Source of the DNA: Pseudomonas akapageensis
GTDB lineage: Bacteria > Pseudomonadota > Gammaproteobacteria > Pseudomonadales > Pseudomonadaceae
Length of the DNA stretch: 64,000 nucleotides
NCBI RefSeq assembly: GCF_011355085.1
Contig: NZ_VXCP01000045.1
Span: 16,539-80,538, forward strand
Direction of reading: 5' to 3'
This document shows positions 17,426 through 25,815 of the stretch, piece by piece. Below the pieces are notes generated by a model, which was given only the letters and a program-made list of their open reading frames with translations, was not told the DNA's origin and did not search any database. Made by a program: the position numbers and the translations under genes. Position 1 is the stretch's first letter; the number at the start of each line of letters is the position of its first letter.

Positions 17426-18940
17426 ATGCAGCATTTCAGACAGATCGGCATCATCGGCAGCGGTGCCATGGGCCGGGGCATCGCCCAGTTGTTCGCCAGT
17501 GCCGGGGTCGAGGTCTTGCTTCACGACAGCCGCAGCGAAGCCATCGAGCAGGCGCTGGGTCATAACCGCGAACTGCTCGAGCGCGCCGCGGCCAAGGGCA
17601 AGCTCAGCGCCGAGGCGCTGGCGGCATCCCAGGCGTGCATGAGCCCGGCCTATCGCCTGCAGGACCTGGCCGGCTGCGATCTGTTGATCGAAGCCATCGT
17701 GGAGAATCTCGAAGCCAAGCAGGCGCTGTTCCGTGAACTCGAGCAACTGGTCAGCGTCGATGCGGTGCTGGCCAGCAATACCTCGTCCTTGTCGATCAGC
17801 CAGATTGCCAGCGGTTGCCGGCATCCCGAACGCGTGGCTGGCTTTCACTTCTTCAATCCGGTGCCCTTGATGAAGATCGTCGAGGTGGTGCGCGGCGAAC
17901 GCACGGCGCCCCAGGTGGTCGAGCGGCTGAGCGCCCTGGCCGAACAGGCCGGGCACTTCGCGGCAGTCACGCCGGATTCCCCGGGTTTCCTGGTCAACCA
18001 CGCCGGACGTGCCTTTGGCCCGGAAGCTTTGCGTATTCTCGGCGAAGGCATCGCCAGCGCGGAGCAGATCGACCGCATCCTCAAGGACAGCCTGGGCTTT
18101 CGCATGGGGCCCTTCGAGTTGTTCGACCTGGTCGGGCTGGACATTGCCCATGCAGTGATGGAGTCGATCCATCAGCAGTTTTATCAGGACCCGCGCTACA
18201 CACCTTCGGCACTGGTGCCGCCACGGCTGGCCGGTGGCTTGCTGGGGCGCAAGAGCGGTGAGGGGTTCTATCGCTATGCAGACGGCAAGGCGGTGCTATC
18301 GGAGCCGTTGCCGATGCCTGCTGCGACGATCGATCGGCCATTCTGGCTGGACAGTCGCGATCCGGCGGTACGAGAAAAAGTTGCGGCCGTGCTGGCGGTG
18401 GCCGGTGCCGAACTGGAGCAGGGCACCCGGCCCGGCCCGACGGCAATCTGCCTGGTCACTCCGCTAGGCGAAGATGCCAGCAGTGCTATCGCAACCCAGC
18501 AACTGCCGCCCGAGCGCAGCCTGGCCCTGGAGACTTTTGCCGGCTTCGAGACAAGGCGGGTGTTGATGCGTCAGCCGGCGCTCGACCCGGCTGTGTTGGC
18601 CCAGGCTCGCCAGGTGTTCACAGCCGATTGCGTGCCGGTCGAAGTGATCAACGACTCACCGGGCTTCATCGCCCAGCGCGTGCTGGCCGGGATCGTCAAC
18701 CTCGGTTGCGAGATCGCCCAACGGCGCATCGCCACGCCCGCCACCCTGGACCGTGCCGTGCAGTTGGCGCTGGGTTATCCATTGGGTCCGCTGGCATTCG
18801 GCGAGCGCTTTGGCGCGGCCCGTATCCAGCAGATTCTCAACGCCCTGCACGACTTGTTTCAGGAGCCCCGCTACCGGGTCAGCCCCTGGCTGCGCCGACG
18901 CGTGCAGTTGGGGCTGTCGCTGACCACGCCTGAGGAATGA
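17426..18940 (+). CDS. 3-hydroxyacyl-CoA dehydrogenase, two C-terminal repeats (504 aa)
   Basis: NAD-dependent enzyme predicted to oxidise 3-hydroxypimeloyl-CoA. The N-terminal Rossmann fold begins IGIIGSGAMGRGIAQLFA; LASNTSSLSISQIA and FHFFNPVPLMKIVEVVRG carry the substrate and catalytic residues. Two 3HCDH C-terminal helical domains follow (TPDSPGFLVNHAGRAFGPEA and NDSPGFIAQRVLAGIVNLG), giving 504 residues, the layout of PaaC/PaaH. The ATG at 17426 follows GAGGAG; an in-frame upstream start at 17351 lies inside pimD. With the separate hydratase at 14144 it replaces the fused PimF/FadB protein. A phenylacetate-type role is unlikely because no other paa genes are present. Confidence 0.9.
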   Translation: MQHFRQIGIIGSGAMGRGIAQLFASAGVEVLLHDSRSEAIEQALGHNRELLERAAAKGKLSAEALAASQACMSPAYRLQDLAGCDLLIEAIVENLEAKQALFRELEQLVSVDAVLASNTSSLSISQIASGCRHPERVAGFHFFNPVPLMKIVEVVRGERTAPQVVERLSALAEQAGHFAAVTPDSPGFLVNHAGRAFGPEALRILGEGIASAEQIDRILKDSLGFRMGPFELFDLVGLDIAHAVMESIHQQFYQDPRYTPSALVPPRLAGGLLGRKSGEGFYRYADGKAVLSEPLPMPAATIDRPFWLDSRDPAVREKVAAVLAVAGAELEQGTRPGPTAICLVTPLGEDASSAIATQQLPPERSLALETFAGFETRRVLMRQPALDPAVLAQARQVFTADCVPVEVINDSPGFIAQRVLAGIVNLGCEIAQRRIATPATLDRAVQLALGYPLGPLAFGERFGAARIQQILNALHDLFQEPRYRVSPWLRRRVQLGLSLTTPEE

Positions 18941-18942
18941 CC

Positions 18943-20145
18943 ATGACTGCCTATATCTACGATGGCCTGCGCACGCCCTTCGCCCGGCATGCCGGCGCCC
19001 TGGCCAGTATCCGCCCGGATGATCTGTTGGCGACCCTGGTGCGTGCACTGGTAGCGCGTAACCCATTCGATAGTGCTGAATATGAGGATCTGATCGCCGG
19101 TTGTAGCAATCAGGCCGGTGAGGATGCGCGCAACCTGGCCCGTCACGCGGCGCTGCTGGCCGGGCTGCCGACCTCGGTGGCCGGGGTGACGGTCAATCGC
19201 TTGTGTGGTTCGGGCCTGGCCGCCGTGCTGGATGCCGCGCGTGCAGTGCGTGCCGGTGAGGGCGAGTTGTTTATTGCAGGCGGTGCGGAAAGCATGAGCC
19301 GTGCACCCTTTGTCGTGGCCAAGGCCAACAGTGCGTGGTCGCGGGATTTCATCGCGTTCGACAGCACCATCGGCGCGCGCTTTCCCAACCCTCGGGTCGA
19401 GGCCGCGTTCGGCACCGACTCCATGCCGGAAACCGCCGACAACATTGCCCGTGAACTCGGCATCGGTCGCGAGCAGGCCGATATCTATGCGGCACGCAGC
19501 CAGGCACTGTTTCAGGCGGCGCTCGAGGAAGGTTTCCATAGCGGCGAGATACTGCCCATCGAAGTGCCCCAGGGGCGCAAGCAGCCACCCCGGCTGGTCG
19601 ACCGCGATGAACACCCACGCCCGGACAGTACGGTCGAGGCATTGAGCCGACTCAAGCCTCTTTTTGCTGAAGGCGTGACCACTGCCGGCAACGCATCGGG
19701 CGTCAACGATGGCGCGGCGGCGTTGCTGATCGGTTCGTACGAAGTGGGTCAGCGTCATGGCTGCAAGCCACGCGCGCGGATCCTCTCGGGTGCCGTGGCC
19801 GGTGTGGAACCGCGCCTCATGGGCCTGGGGCCCGTACCCGCCATCGCCAAGGCCTTGCAGCGCGCGGGATTGACACTGGCCGACATGGACCTGATCGAAA
19901 TCAACGAAGCCTTCGCCGCCCAGGTCCTGGGTTGTGCGCAACAACTTGGCCTGGCCTTCGACGATTCGCGCCTGAACCCCAACGGCGGTGCCATCGCCGT
20001 CGGCCATCCATTGGGCGCTTCCGGTGCGCGCCTGGTCATCGGCGCCGTGCGGCAACTGGAGCGCACGGGCGGTCGATATGCCCTGGTCAGCCTGTGTATC
20101 GGCCTGGGCCAAGGCATTGCCTGCGTGATCGAACGACTCGACTGA
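18943..20145 (+). CDS. Beta-ketoadipyl/3-oxopimeloyl-CoA-type thiolase (400 aa)
   Basis: Acetyl-CoA acyltransferase of the PcaF/PaaJ group, predicted to cleave 3-oxopimeloyl-CoA into glutaryl-CoA and acetyl-CoA. Catalytic residues: nucleophile Cys88 (VNRLCGSGL), His in GGAIAVGHPLGASGAR, and second Cys in SLCIGLGQG; NEAFAAQ is also conserved. YIYDGLRTPFARHAGAL at the N-terminus is the PcaF-like opening, which fits a dicarboxylic substrate. Two starts are possible: ATG 18937 overlaps the previous stop but abuts the GAGGA site, whereas ATG 18943 is six bases after it and is preferred. Confidence 0.9.
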   Translation: MTAYIYDGLRTPFARHAGALASIRPDDLLATLVRALVARNPFDSAEYEDLIAGCSNQAGEDARNLARHAALLAGLPTSVAGVTVNRLCGSGLAAVLDAARAVRAGEGELFIAGGAESMSRAPFVVAKANSAWSRDFIAFDSTIGARFPNPRVEAAFGTDSMPETADNIARELGIGREQADIYAARSQALFQAALEEGFHSGEILPIEVPQGRKQPPRLVDRDEHPRPDSTVEALSRLKPLFAEGVTTAGNASGVNDGAAALLIGSYEVGQRHGCKPRARILSGAVAGVEPRLMGLGPVPAIAKALQRAGLTLADMDLIEINEAFAAQVLGCAQQLGLAFDDSRLNPNGGAIAVGHPLGASGARLVIGAVRQLERTGGRYALVSLCIGLGQGIACVIERLD

Positions 20146-20185
20146 ACCCCCACAACAACAACAACGCTATTCGGAGAACTTCACC

Positions 20186-21367
20186 ATGGCCGCAAAGGCA
20201 AGCTTCAACTGGATCGACCCACTGCTGCTGGATCAACAACTGAGTGAGGACGAGCGCATGGTGCGCGACAGCGCCCGCCAGTTCGCCGCGAAACAACTGG
20301 CGCCACGGGTGCTGGAAGCCTTCCGCCATGAACAGACCGACCCGGCGATTTTTCGCGAAATGGGCGAGACCGGGCTGCTGGGCGCGACCATTCCCGAGGT
20401 CTATGGCGGCAGTGGCTTGAACAGTGTCTGCTATGGCCTGATCGCCCGTGAGGTGGAACGCGTGGACTCGGGCTACCGCTCGATGATGAGCGTACAGTCC
20501 TCGTTGGTGATGGTGCCGATCCATGAGTTCGGCTCCGAAGCCACCCGGCAGAAGTACCTGCCGAAGCTGGCCAGTGGCGAGTGGATTGGTTGCTTCGGCC
20601 TGACCGAGCCCAATCATGGTTCCGATCCGGGTTCGCTGATTACTCGGGCCAGGAAAGTCGAGGGCGGCTATCGTCTGACCGGGGCGAAGATGTGGATCAC
20701 CAACAGCCCGATTGCCGATGTGTTCGTGGTCTGGGCCAAGGACGATGCGGGCGACATTCGTGGCTTCGTGCTGGAAAAGGGCTGGCAGGGGCTGAGTGCA
20801 CCGGCGATCCATGGCAAGGTCGGCCTGCGTGCCTCGATTACGGGGGAGATTGTGATGGACAACGTGTTCGTGCCCGAAGAGAACCTGTTCCCGGACGTGC
20901 GTGGCCTGAAGGGACCGTTCACTTGCCTGAACTCTGCCCGTTACGGCATCAGCTGGGGCGCGTTGGGAGCGGCTGAAGATTGCTGGCACACGGCGCGTCA
21001 GTACACGCTTGATCGTCAACAGTTCGGTCGGCCATTGGCAGCCAATCAACTGATCCAGAAAAAACTCGCCGACATGCAGACCGAAATTACCCTGGCACTA
21101 CAGGGCTGCCTGCGCCTCGGCCGGATGAAGGATGAAGGCATCGCTGCCGTGGAAATCACCTCGATCATGAAGCGCAACAGCTGCGGCAAGGCACTGGATA
21201 TCGCGCGCATGGCGCGGGACATGCTTGGGGGGAATGGGATTAGCGACGAGTTTGGCGTGGCGCGGCATCTGGTCAATCTGGAGGTGGTGAACACCTATGA
21301 GGGGACGCATGATGTGCATGCGTTGATATTGGGCCGGGCGCAGACGGGAATTCAGGCGTTTTGCTGA
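20186..21367 (+). CDS. gcdH: Glutaryl-CoA dehydrogenase (393 aa)
   Basis: Decarboxylating acyl-CoA dehydrogenase that converts glutaryl-CoA to crotonyl-CoA and CO2. Motifs: PEVYGGSGLNSVCYGLIARE, the glutarate-binding Arg98 in SGYRSMMSVQSSLVM (a hallmark of GCDH), CFGLTEPNHGSDPGS in the FAD loop, and catalytic Glu372 in NTYEGTHDVHALILGR. Length and conservation are standard. It closes the plus arm 40 bases after the thiolase. No CoA-transferase (gcdG) or dedicated LysR gene accompanies it, as would be usual for a lysine-degradation gcdH, so it appears dedicated to glutaryl-CoA from pimeloyl-CoA. Confidence 0.95.
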   Translation: MAAKASFNWIDPLLLDQQLSEDERMVRDSARQFAAKQLAPRVLEAFRHEQTDPAIFREMGETGLLGATIPEVYGGSGLNSVCYGLIAREVERVDSGYRSMMSVQSSLVMVPIHEFGSEATRQKYLPKLASGEWIGCFGLTEPNHGSDPGSLITRARKVEGGYRLTGAKMWITNSPIADVFVVWAKDDAGDIRGFVLEKGWQGLSAPAIHGKVGLRASITGEIVMDNVFVPEENLFPDVRGLKGPFTCLNSARYGISWGALGAAEDCWHTARQYTLDRQQFGRPLAANQLIQKKLADMQTEITLALQGCLRLGRMKDEGIAAVEITSIMKRNSCGKALDIARMARDMLGGNGISDEFGVARHLVNLEVVNTYEGTHDVHALILGRAQTGIQAFC

Positions 21368-21396
21368 TAGACCGCGGCGCTTGAATCGCGGCGGTC

Positions 21397-21463
21397 CTGC
21401 GATCCGGCAAGACCCGCACCCACAGAGATCACTACTTACCTGTGGGAGCGGGCTTGCCCGCGA
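21397..21463. repeat. REP element (degenerate pair)
   Basis: GATCCGGCAAGACCCGCACCCACAG followed by CTGTGGGAGCGGGCTTGCCC and GCGATC: the left arm is degenerate, the right arm is the GCGGGCTTGCCCGC variant. It lies between the convergent gcdH and aminotransferase genes. Confidence 0.75.
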
Positions 21464-21482
21464 TCCCACGCGCAGCGTGGGA
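21464..21482. terminator. Hairpin between convergent genes gcdH and aminotransferase
   Basis: TCCCACGC (21464-21471), a three-base loop, then GCGTGGGA (21475-21482), five bases before the aminotransferase stop codon. It has no long T-run, so it may be a bidirectional weak terminator or a repeat remnant; the same stem recurs at 43479-43590 and 60776-60810. Confidence 0.5.
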
Positions 21483-21487
21483 AACAT

Positions 21488-22867
21488 TCAACGGTTGGCG
21501 TCAAACCACTCCTGAGTATCTGCCAACGCCTTGCCAAACACCTCCAGAATCGCCCGAATATCCGCCTCGGTCGAAATCAGTGGTGGGCAGAAGGCAATCG
21601 CGTCACCCATGTTGCGGGTGATCATGCCGTGCGCCTGGGCGCGGCCGGCCAGGTAGCGACCCAGCTTGCCGACTACCTCGAACGGCGCCTTGGTCTCACG
21701 GTCAGCGACCAGTTCGACCGCGGCGATCAAGCCAATGCCACGCACTTCACCCACCAGCGGATGATTCGCGAACTCGCGCAGGCCGGCCTGGAGGACTTCG
21801 CCCATGGCCGCAGCGTGCTGCACCAGGTTGTCTTCCTCGATGATCTTGAGGTTTTCCAGCGCCACGGCGGCGGCAACCGGGTGGCCGCTGCCGGTGAAGC
21901 CATGGCCCAGGGTGCCCAGGTTGTGGCTCTGGTCGGCGATGCCCTGGTACAGCTCGTCGTTGATCAGGATCGCCGAGATCGGCTGGTAGGACGACGACAA
22001 CTGCTTGGACAGGACCATCACATCCGGGCGGATGCCGAAGGTCTGGCTGCCGAACATGTTGCCGGTACGGCCAAAACCGCAGATCACTTCGTCGGCGACG
22101 ATCAGCACGTCGTGCTTGCGGCACACGGCCTGGATCTTGTCCCAGTAGGTACGCGGTGGCACGATCACGCCACCGGCGCCCATCAGCGGTTCGGCATAGA
22201 AGGCCGCGACGGTTTCGGCGCCTTCGCGCAGGATCAGGCTTTCCAGTTCGGCGGCCAGGCGATCGGCGAACTGCTCTTCGCTTTCACCTGGCAGGGCATT
22301 GCGGTAGTGATGCGGGCTGCCGACATGGTGGAAGCCCGCCAGCGGCACATCGAAGCCACGCTGGTTGGCCGGGATGCCGGTCAGGCTGGCGCTGACGATG
22401 GTGATGCCGTGGTAACCGCTGACGCGGCTGATGAATTTCTTCTTGGCCGGCTTGCCGATGGCGTTGTTGCGGTACCAGATCAGCTTGACCACGGTGTCGT
22501 TGGCTTCGGAACCGGAGTTGGTGAAAAACACCTTGCTCATGGGCACCGGCGCCATGGCGATCAGCTTGTCCGCCAGCTCGATGCTCGGGGCGTGGGACTT
22601 GTGGCTGAACAGGTGGTAGAACGGCAGTTGGCGCAGTTGTTTTTCCGCCGCCTTGATCAGGCGCTCGTTGCTGAAGCCCAGCGCCGTGCTCCACAGACCG
22701 GACATGGCCTCTATGTACTGCTTGCCCTGGTCGTCGTAGACGTGGATGCCTTCGCCACGCTCGATGATCAGCGGGCCGACTTCTTCGTGCACGCGGGCAT
22801 CGGTGTAGGGGTGCAGTTGGTGTTGCTTGTCTTTTTCGGCCAGCGACAGATCTTGCTTGCTCATCAT
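21488..22867 (-). CDS. Class III omega-aminotransferase (459 aa)
   Basis: PLP enzyme of the omega-amino acid/diamine:pyruvate group. Visible features: HPYTDARVHEEVGPLIIERG at the N-terminus, NSGSEANDTVVKLIW, SGYHGITIVSASLTG, DEVICGFGRTGNMFGSQ with the PLP-ring Asp, the Schiff-base Lys in VLSKQLSSSYQP, and GFTGSGHPVAAAVALEN. It resembles the SpuC/beta-alanine-pyruvate group, but the SKQLSSSYQP segment differs from SpuC. The substrate cannot be read from sequence; putrescine, GABA, 5-aminovalerate or beta-alanine are candidates given gabP and gabT upstream. A terminator-like hairpin lies before it, so expression may be partly separate from the operon. Confidence 0.85.
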   Translation of the reverse strand: MMSKQDLSLAEKDKQHQLHPYTDARVHEEVGPLIIERGEGIHVYDDQGKQYIEAMSGLWSTALGFSNERLIKAAEKQLRQLPFYHLFSHKSHAPSIELADKLIAMAPVPMSKVFFTNSGSEANDTVVKLIWYRNNAIGKPAKKKFISRVSGYHGITIVSASLTGIPANQRGFDVPLAGFHHVGSPHHYRNALPGESEEQFADRLAAELESLILREGAETVAAFYAEPLMGAGGVIVPPRTYWDKIQAVCRKHDVLIVADEVICGFGRTGNMFGSQTFGIRPDVMVLSKQLSSSYQPISAILINDELYQGIADQSHNLGTLGHGFTGSGHPVAAAVALENLKIIEEDNLVQHAAAMGEVLQAGLREFANHPLVGEVRGIGLIAAVELVADRETKAPFEVVGKLGRYLAGRAQAHGMITRNMGDAIAFCPPLISTEADIRAILEVFGKALADTQEWFDANR

Positions 22868-22902
22868 GAGACTCTCTCTAAAAGGAAATGGGCTCGAAAA
22901 GG

Positions 22903-22922
22903 AAAGGGGCTTGCGCCCCTTT
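22903..22922 (-). terminator. Rho-independent terminator after gabP
   Basis: AAAGGGGC (22903-22910), loop TTGC, GCCCCTTT (22915-22922). Read on the minus strand it follows the gabP stop codon by a few bases and runs into CCTTTTC. It should reduce transcription from the gab operon into the aminotransferase gene. Confidence 0.75.
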
Positions 22923-22929
22923 TATGGCA

Positions 22930-24354
22930 TCAACGTCCGGTTGATACCGGAATACCGCCCAAGGCGGTCACACGTGCCTTGGCCTTGGCATGCCGACGGC
23001 TGACCAGCAGGCCGGAACAGACCACCAGCACGCTCAACACGGCGGTGGCAACCACCTCCAGTTGATGGTCGGGACGGAACAACATCACCACCAGCACGCC
23101 GGAGATGAACAGGATCACTGCCCAGGTCAACCACGGGAACAGCCACATGCGGTAGTCCAGCTGCTTGCCTTGCGCGGTGAGTTTCTTGCGCAGGCGCAAT
23201 TGCGAAACAGCGATCACCAGGTACACCAGCAGGGCGATGGTGCCGGAGCTGGCCATCAGGAAGCCGAACACCTTGGACGGCACCATGTAGTTGGCGATCA
23301 CGGTCAGGAACGCCGCACCGGTCGACAGCAGCACCGCATAGATCGGCGTACCGCTGCTGGTGGTGTGCTGCGCACAGGCCGGGGCTTCGCCGCGCTTGCT
23401 CAGGGAGAAGAGCATGCGCGAAGCGGTGTACAGCGAGGAGTTCAGGCAACTGGTGACCGAGGTCAGTACCACCACATCGATCAGCATCTTGGCATGAGGC
23501 ACGCCGAGGATTTCCAGCACGGTCACGTACGAGCCTTCGCTGGCCAGGCGTGGGTCGTTCCAGGGCACCAGGGCGACGACGATGAAGATCGACAGGATGT
23601 AGAACAGCGCGATCCGCCAGATCACCGAGTTGGTGGCGCGGGAGATCTGCTTCTCGGCAGCGTCCGATTCGGCCGCCGCGATGGTCACCACTTCCGCTCC
23701 CAGGAACGAGAACATGGTGATGAGCATGGCGCTGATCACGGCACCAAAGCCGTTGGGCATGAAACCACCGGTGTCCCACAGGCGCGAGACGCCGCTGACG
23801 CCGGTGTCGGGCAACAGCCCCATGATGGCGCAGATACCCAGGGTGATAAAACCGACAATGGCCAGCACCTTGACCAGGGCCAGCCAGAACTCGAACTCAC
23901 CGTAGTTCTTCACGCTGAACAGGTTGGTGGCCGTCAGCAGCAGGGTGATGACCAGCGACAGTACCCAGATCTCCAGTTGTGGCACCCAGGAGTTGATGAT
24001 GGTTGCAGCAATGTTGGCTTCGATCGGGATGATCAGCACCCAGAACCACCAGTACATCCAGCCGATGCTGAAACCGGCCCACTTGCCGATGGCGCGGTCT
24101 GCATAGGTGGAAAAGGAGCCGGTGTCTGGCGATGCAACGGCCATTTCGGCCAGCATGCGCATGACCAGAATCACCAGGATGCCGGCGAAGATGTAGGCCA
24201 GCACGGCAGCCGGACCTGCCTCGGCGATCGCCCGACCGGAGCCGACGAACAGGCCCGCACCAATGACCCCGGCAATCGAGAGCATGGTGACGTGACGGGA
24301 TTTGAGCCCGTGGCTCAGTTTGTTCTGGGGGGTGTTATTGTGCTTGTTGTTCAT
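22930..24354 (-). CDS. gabP: GabP-like amino acid permease of the APC family (474 aa)
   Basis: Inner-membrane amino acid-polyamine-cation transporter. About twelve hydrophobic segments are visible, starting with SIAGVIGAGLFVGSGRAI (the glycine-rich unwound TM1 of the family), then the consensus AEMAVASPDTGSFSTYADRA. The mid region has FSFLGAEVVTIAAAESDA and the C-terminus is basic. Position downstream of gabT and gabD suggests import of GABA and/or 5-aminovalerate. Other APC permeases (lysine, proline) share the motifs, so substrate assignment rests on context. It begins 110 bases after gabT stops, a gap that may hold its own promoter. Confidence 0.87.
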   Translation of the reverse strand: MNNKHNNTPQNKLSHGLKSRHVTMLSIAGVIGAGLFVGSGRAIAEAGPAAVLAYIFAGILVILVMRMLAEMAVASPDTGSFSTYADRAIGKWAGFSIGWMYWWFWVLIIPIEANIAATIINSWVPQLEIWVLSLVITLLLTATNLFSVKNYGEFEFWLALVKVLAIVGFITLGICAIMGLLPDTGVSGVSRLWDTGGFMPNGFGAVISAMLITMFSFLGAEVVTIAAAESDAAEKQISRATNSVIWRIALFYILSIFIVVALVPWNDPRLASEGSYVTVLEILGVPHAKMLIDVVVLTSVTSCLNSSLYTASRMLFSLSKRGEAPACAQHTTSSGTPIYAVLLSTGAAFLTVIANYMVPSKVFGFLMASSGTIALLVYLVIAVSQLRLRKKLTAQGKQLDYRMWLFPWLTWAVILFISGVLVVMLFRPDHQLEVVATAVLSVLVVCSGLLVSRRHAKAKARVTALGGIPVSTGR

Positions 24355-24464
24355 GGTCTTACCTTTCTCAAACAGCGTCCTTGCCGTAGCGAAAACAGGA
24401 CAGTCCCGGCACGCATGTACCAGGACCGCCTTGGTTTACTCACCGCAGTGACAGAGGACGTGCC

Positions 24465-25745
24465 TTACGCCAGTTCGTCGAAGCACTCGGCGATGATGCC
24501 CAGGCCACGCGCAAGGTCGGCATCGCTGACGGTCAGCGGTACCAGGATGCGCAGGACGTTGTAGTAAGTACCGCACGACAACAGGATCAGGCCCTTGTCG
24601 CGGGCGCGAGCGACGATCTTGCCGGTCAGCTCGGCATTCGGCTTGCTGGCATCACCGCCCTCGCACAGCTCCACGGCCACCATGGCGCCGAGGTTGCGCA
24701 CTTGCAGCACGCTGTTGTGCTTCTCGCCGATCTGGCGCAGGCCAGTGGTGAGGATTTCACCCACCGACTTGGCGCGGTCCAGCAGTTTTTCTTCTTCGAA
24801 CGCCTCGATCACCGCCAGGGCGGCAGCGCAGGACACCGGGCTGCCGGCGTAGGTGCCGCCCAGGCCACCAGGGGCGACCGCGTCCATGATCTCGGCCTTG
24901 CCGGCCACGCCCGCCAGCGGGAAGCCGCCGGCGATGGATTTGGCGAAGGTGGTCAGGTCGGCAGCGATGCCCATCTGTTCCATGGCGAAGAAGGTACCGG
25001 TACGGCCGGCACCGGTCTGTACTTCGTCGGCGATCAAGACGATGCCGTGCTCGTCGCACAGGGCACGCAGGCGCTGCATGAAGGCTTTCGGCGCGACGGT
25101 GAAACCGCCTTCGCCTTGCACCGGTTCCAGAATGATGGCGGCGATGTCGCTTGGCTGCGCGTCGTTCTTGAAGATGCGTTCGATGCTGGCGATGGCGTCA
25201 TCGATGCTGATGCCATGCAGCTCGTTCGGGTACATGGCGCGGTAGATACCACCTGGCATCAGGCCCATGCCGGCAGAGTAGGGCACCACTTTGCCGGTCA
25301 GCGACAGGGTGTAGTGGGTGCGGCCATGGTAGGCGCCGGTGAAGGCGATCACGCCGGTGCGGCCGGTATGGGCGCGGGCGATCTTGATGGCATTCTCGAC
25401 GGCTTCGGCGCCGGTGGTGACCAGCAGGGTCTTCTTGGCGAAGTCGCCCGGGACCAGTTTGTTCAGCTTCTCGCACAGTTCGACGTAAGGCGCGTAGGCG
25501 AAAACGTGGAAGCAGGTGTGGGTCAGCTTGGCTTGTTGCGCCTGTACGGCGGCCATGACTTTAGGGTGCAGATGGCCGGTATTGAGCACGGCAATGCCGC
25601 CGGCGAAATCGAGGTACTCGCGACCTTCGACGTCCCAGACAGTGGCGTTTTCGGCACGGTCGGCGAAGATCTGGTGGATCTGGCCGACGCCACGGGGAAT
25701 GGCGTCCAAACGACGTTGCTGCAGGGACTGGTTGGTATCGCTCAT
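24465..25745 (-). CDS. gabT: 4-aminobutyrate/5-aminovalerate aminotransferase (426 aa)
   Basis: PLP-dependent transaminase that converts GABA to succinate semialdehyde or 5-aminovalerate to glutarate semialdehyde, with 2-oxoglutarate as acceptor. Motifs: TTGAEAVENAIKIARAHTGR, FTGAYHGRTHYTLSLTGK, ILEPVQGEGGF, IADEVQTGAGRTGTFF, and Schiff-base Lys269 (FAKSIAGGFP). Length equals that of Pseudomonas GabT/DavT. The ATG at 25745 gives the family N-terminus; in-frame extension to 25982 would overlap gabD. With gabD it supplies glutarate to GlaH or succinate to the TCA cycle. Confidence 0.94.
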   Translation of the reverse strand: MSDTNQSLQQRRLDAIPRGVGQIHQIFADRAENATVWDVEGREYLDFAGGIAVLNTGHLHPKVMAAVQAQQAKLTHTCFHVFAYAPYVELCEKLNKLVPGDFAKKTLLVTTGAEAVENAIKIARAHTGRTGVIAFTGAYHGRTHYTLSLTGKVVPYSAGMGLMPGGIYRAMYPNELHGISIDDAIASIERIFKNDAQPSDIAAIILEPVQGEGGFTVAPKAFMQRLRALCDEHGIVLIADEVQTGAGRTGTFFAMEQMGIAADLTTFAKSIAGGFPLAGVAGKAEIMDAVAPGGLGGTYAGSPVSCAAALAVIEAFEEEKLLDRAKSVGEILTTGLRQIGEKHNSVLQVRNLGAMVAVELCEGGDASKPNAELTGKIVARARDKGLILLSCGTYYNVLRILVPLTVSDADLARGLGIIAECFDELA

Positions 25746-25815
25746 GCTTGCCTCATGGGCCGCAACAGCAGCGGCCTTGTTGATTGAAAAACGGTGGAGA
25801 TAAAGACCAGGGCTA

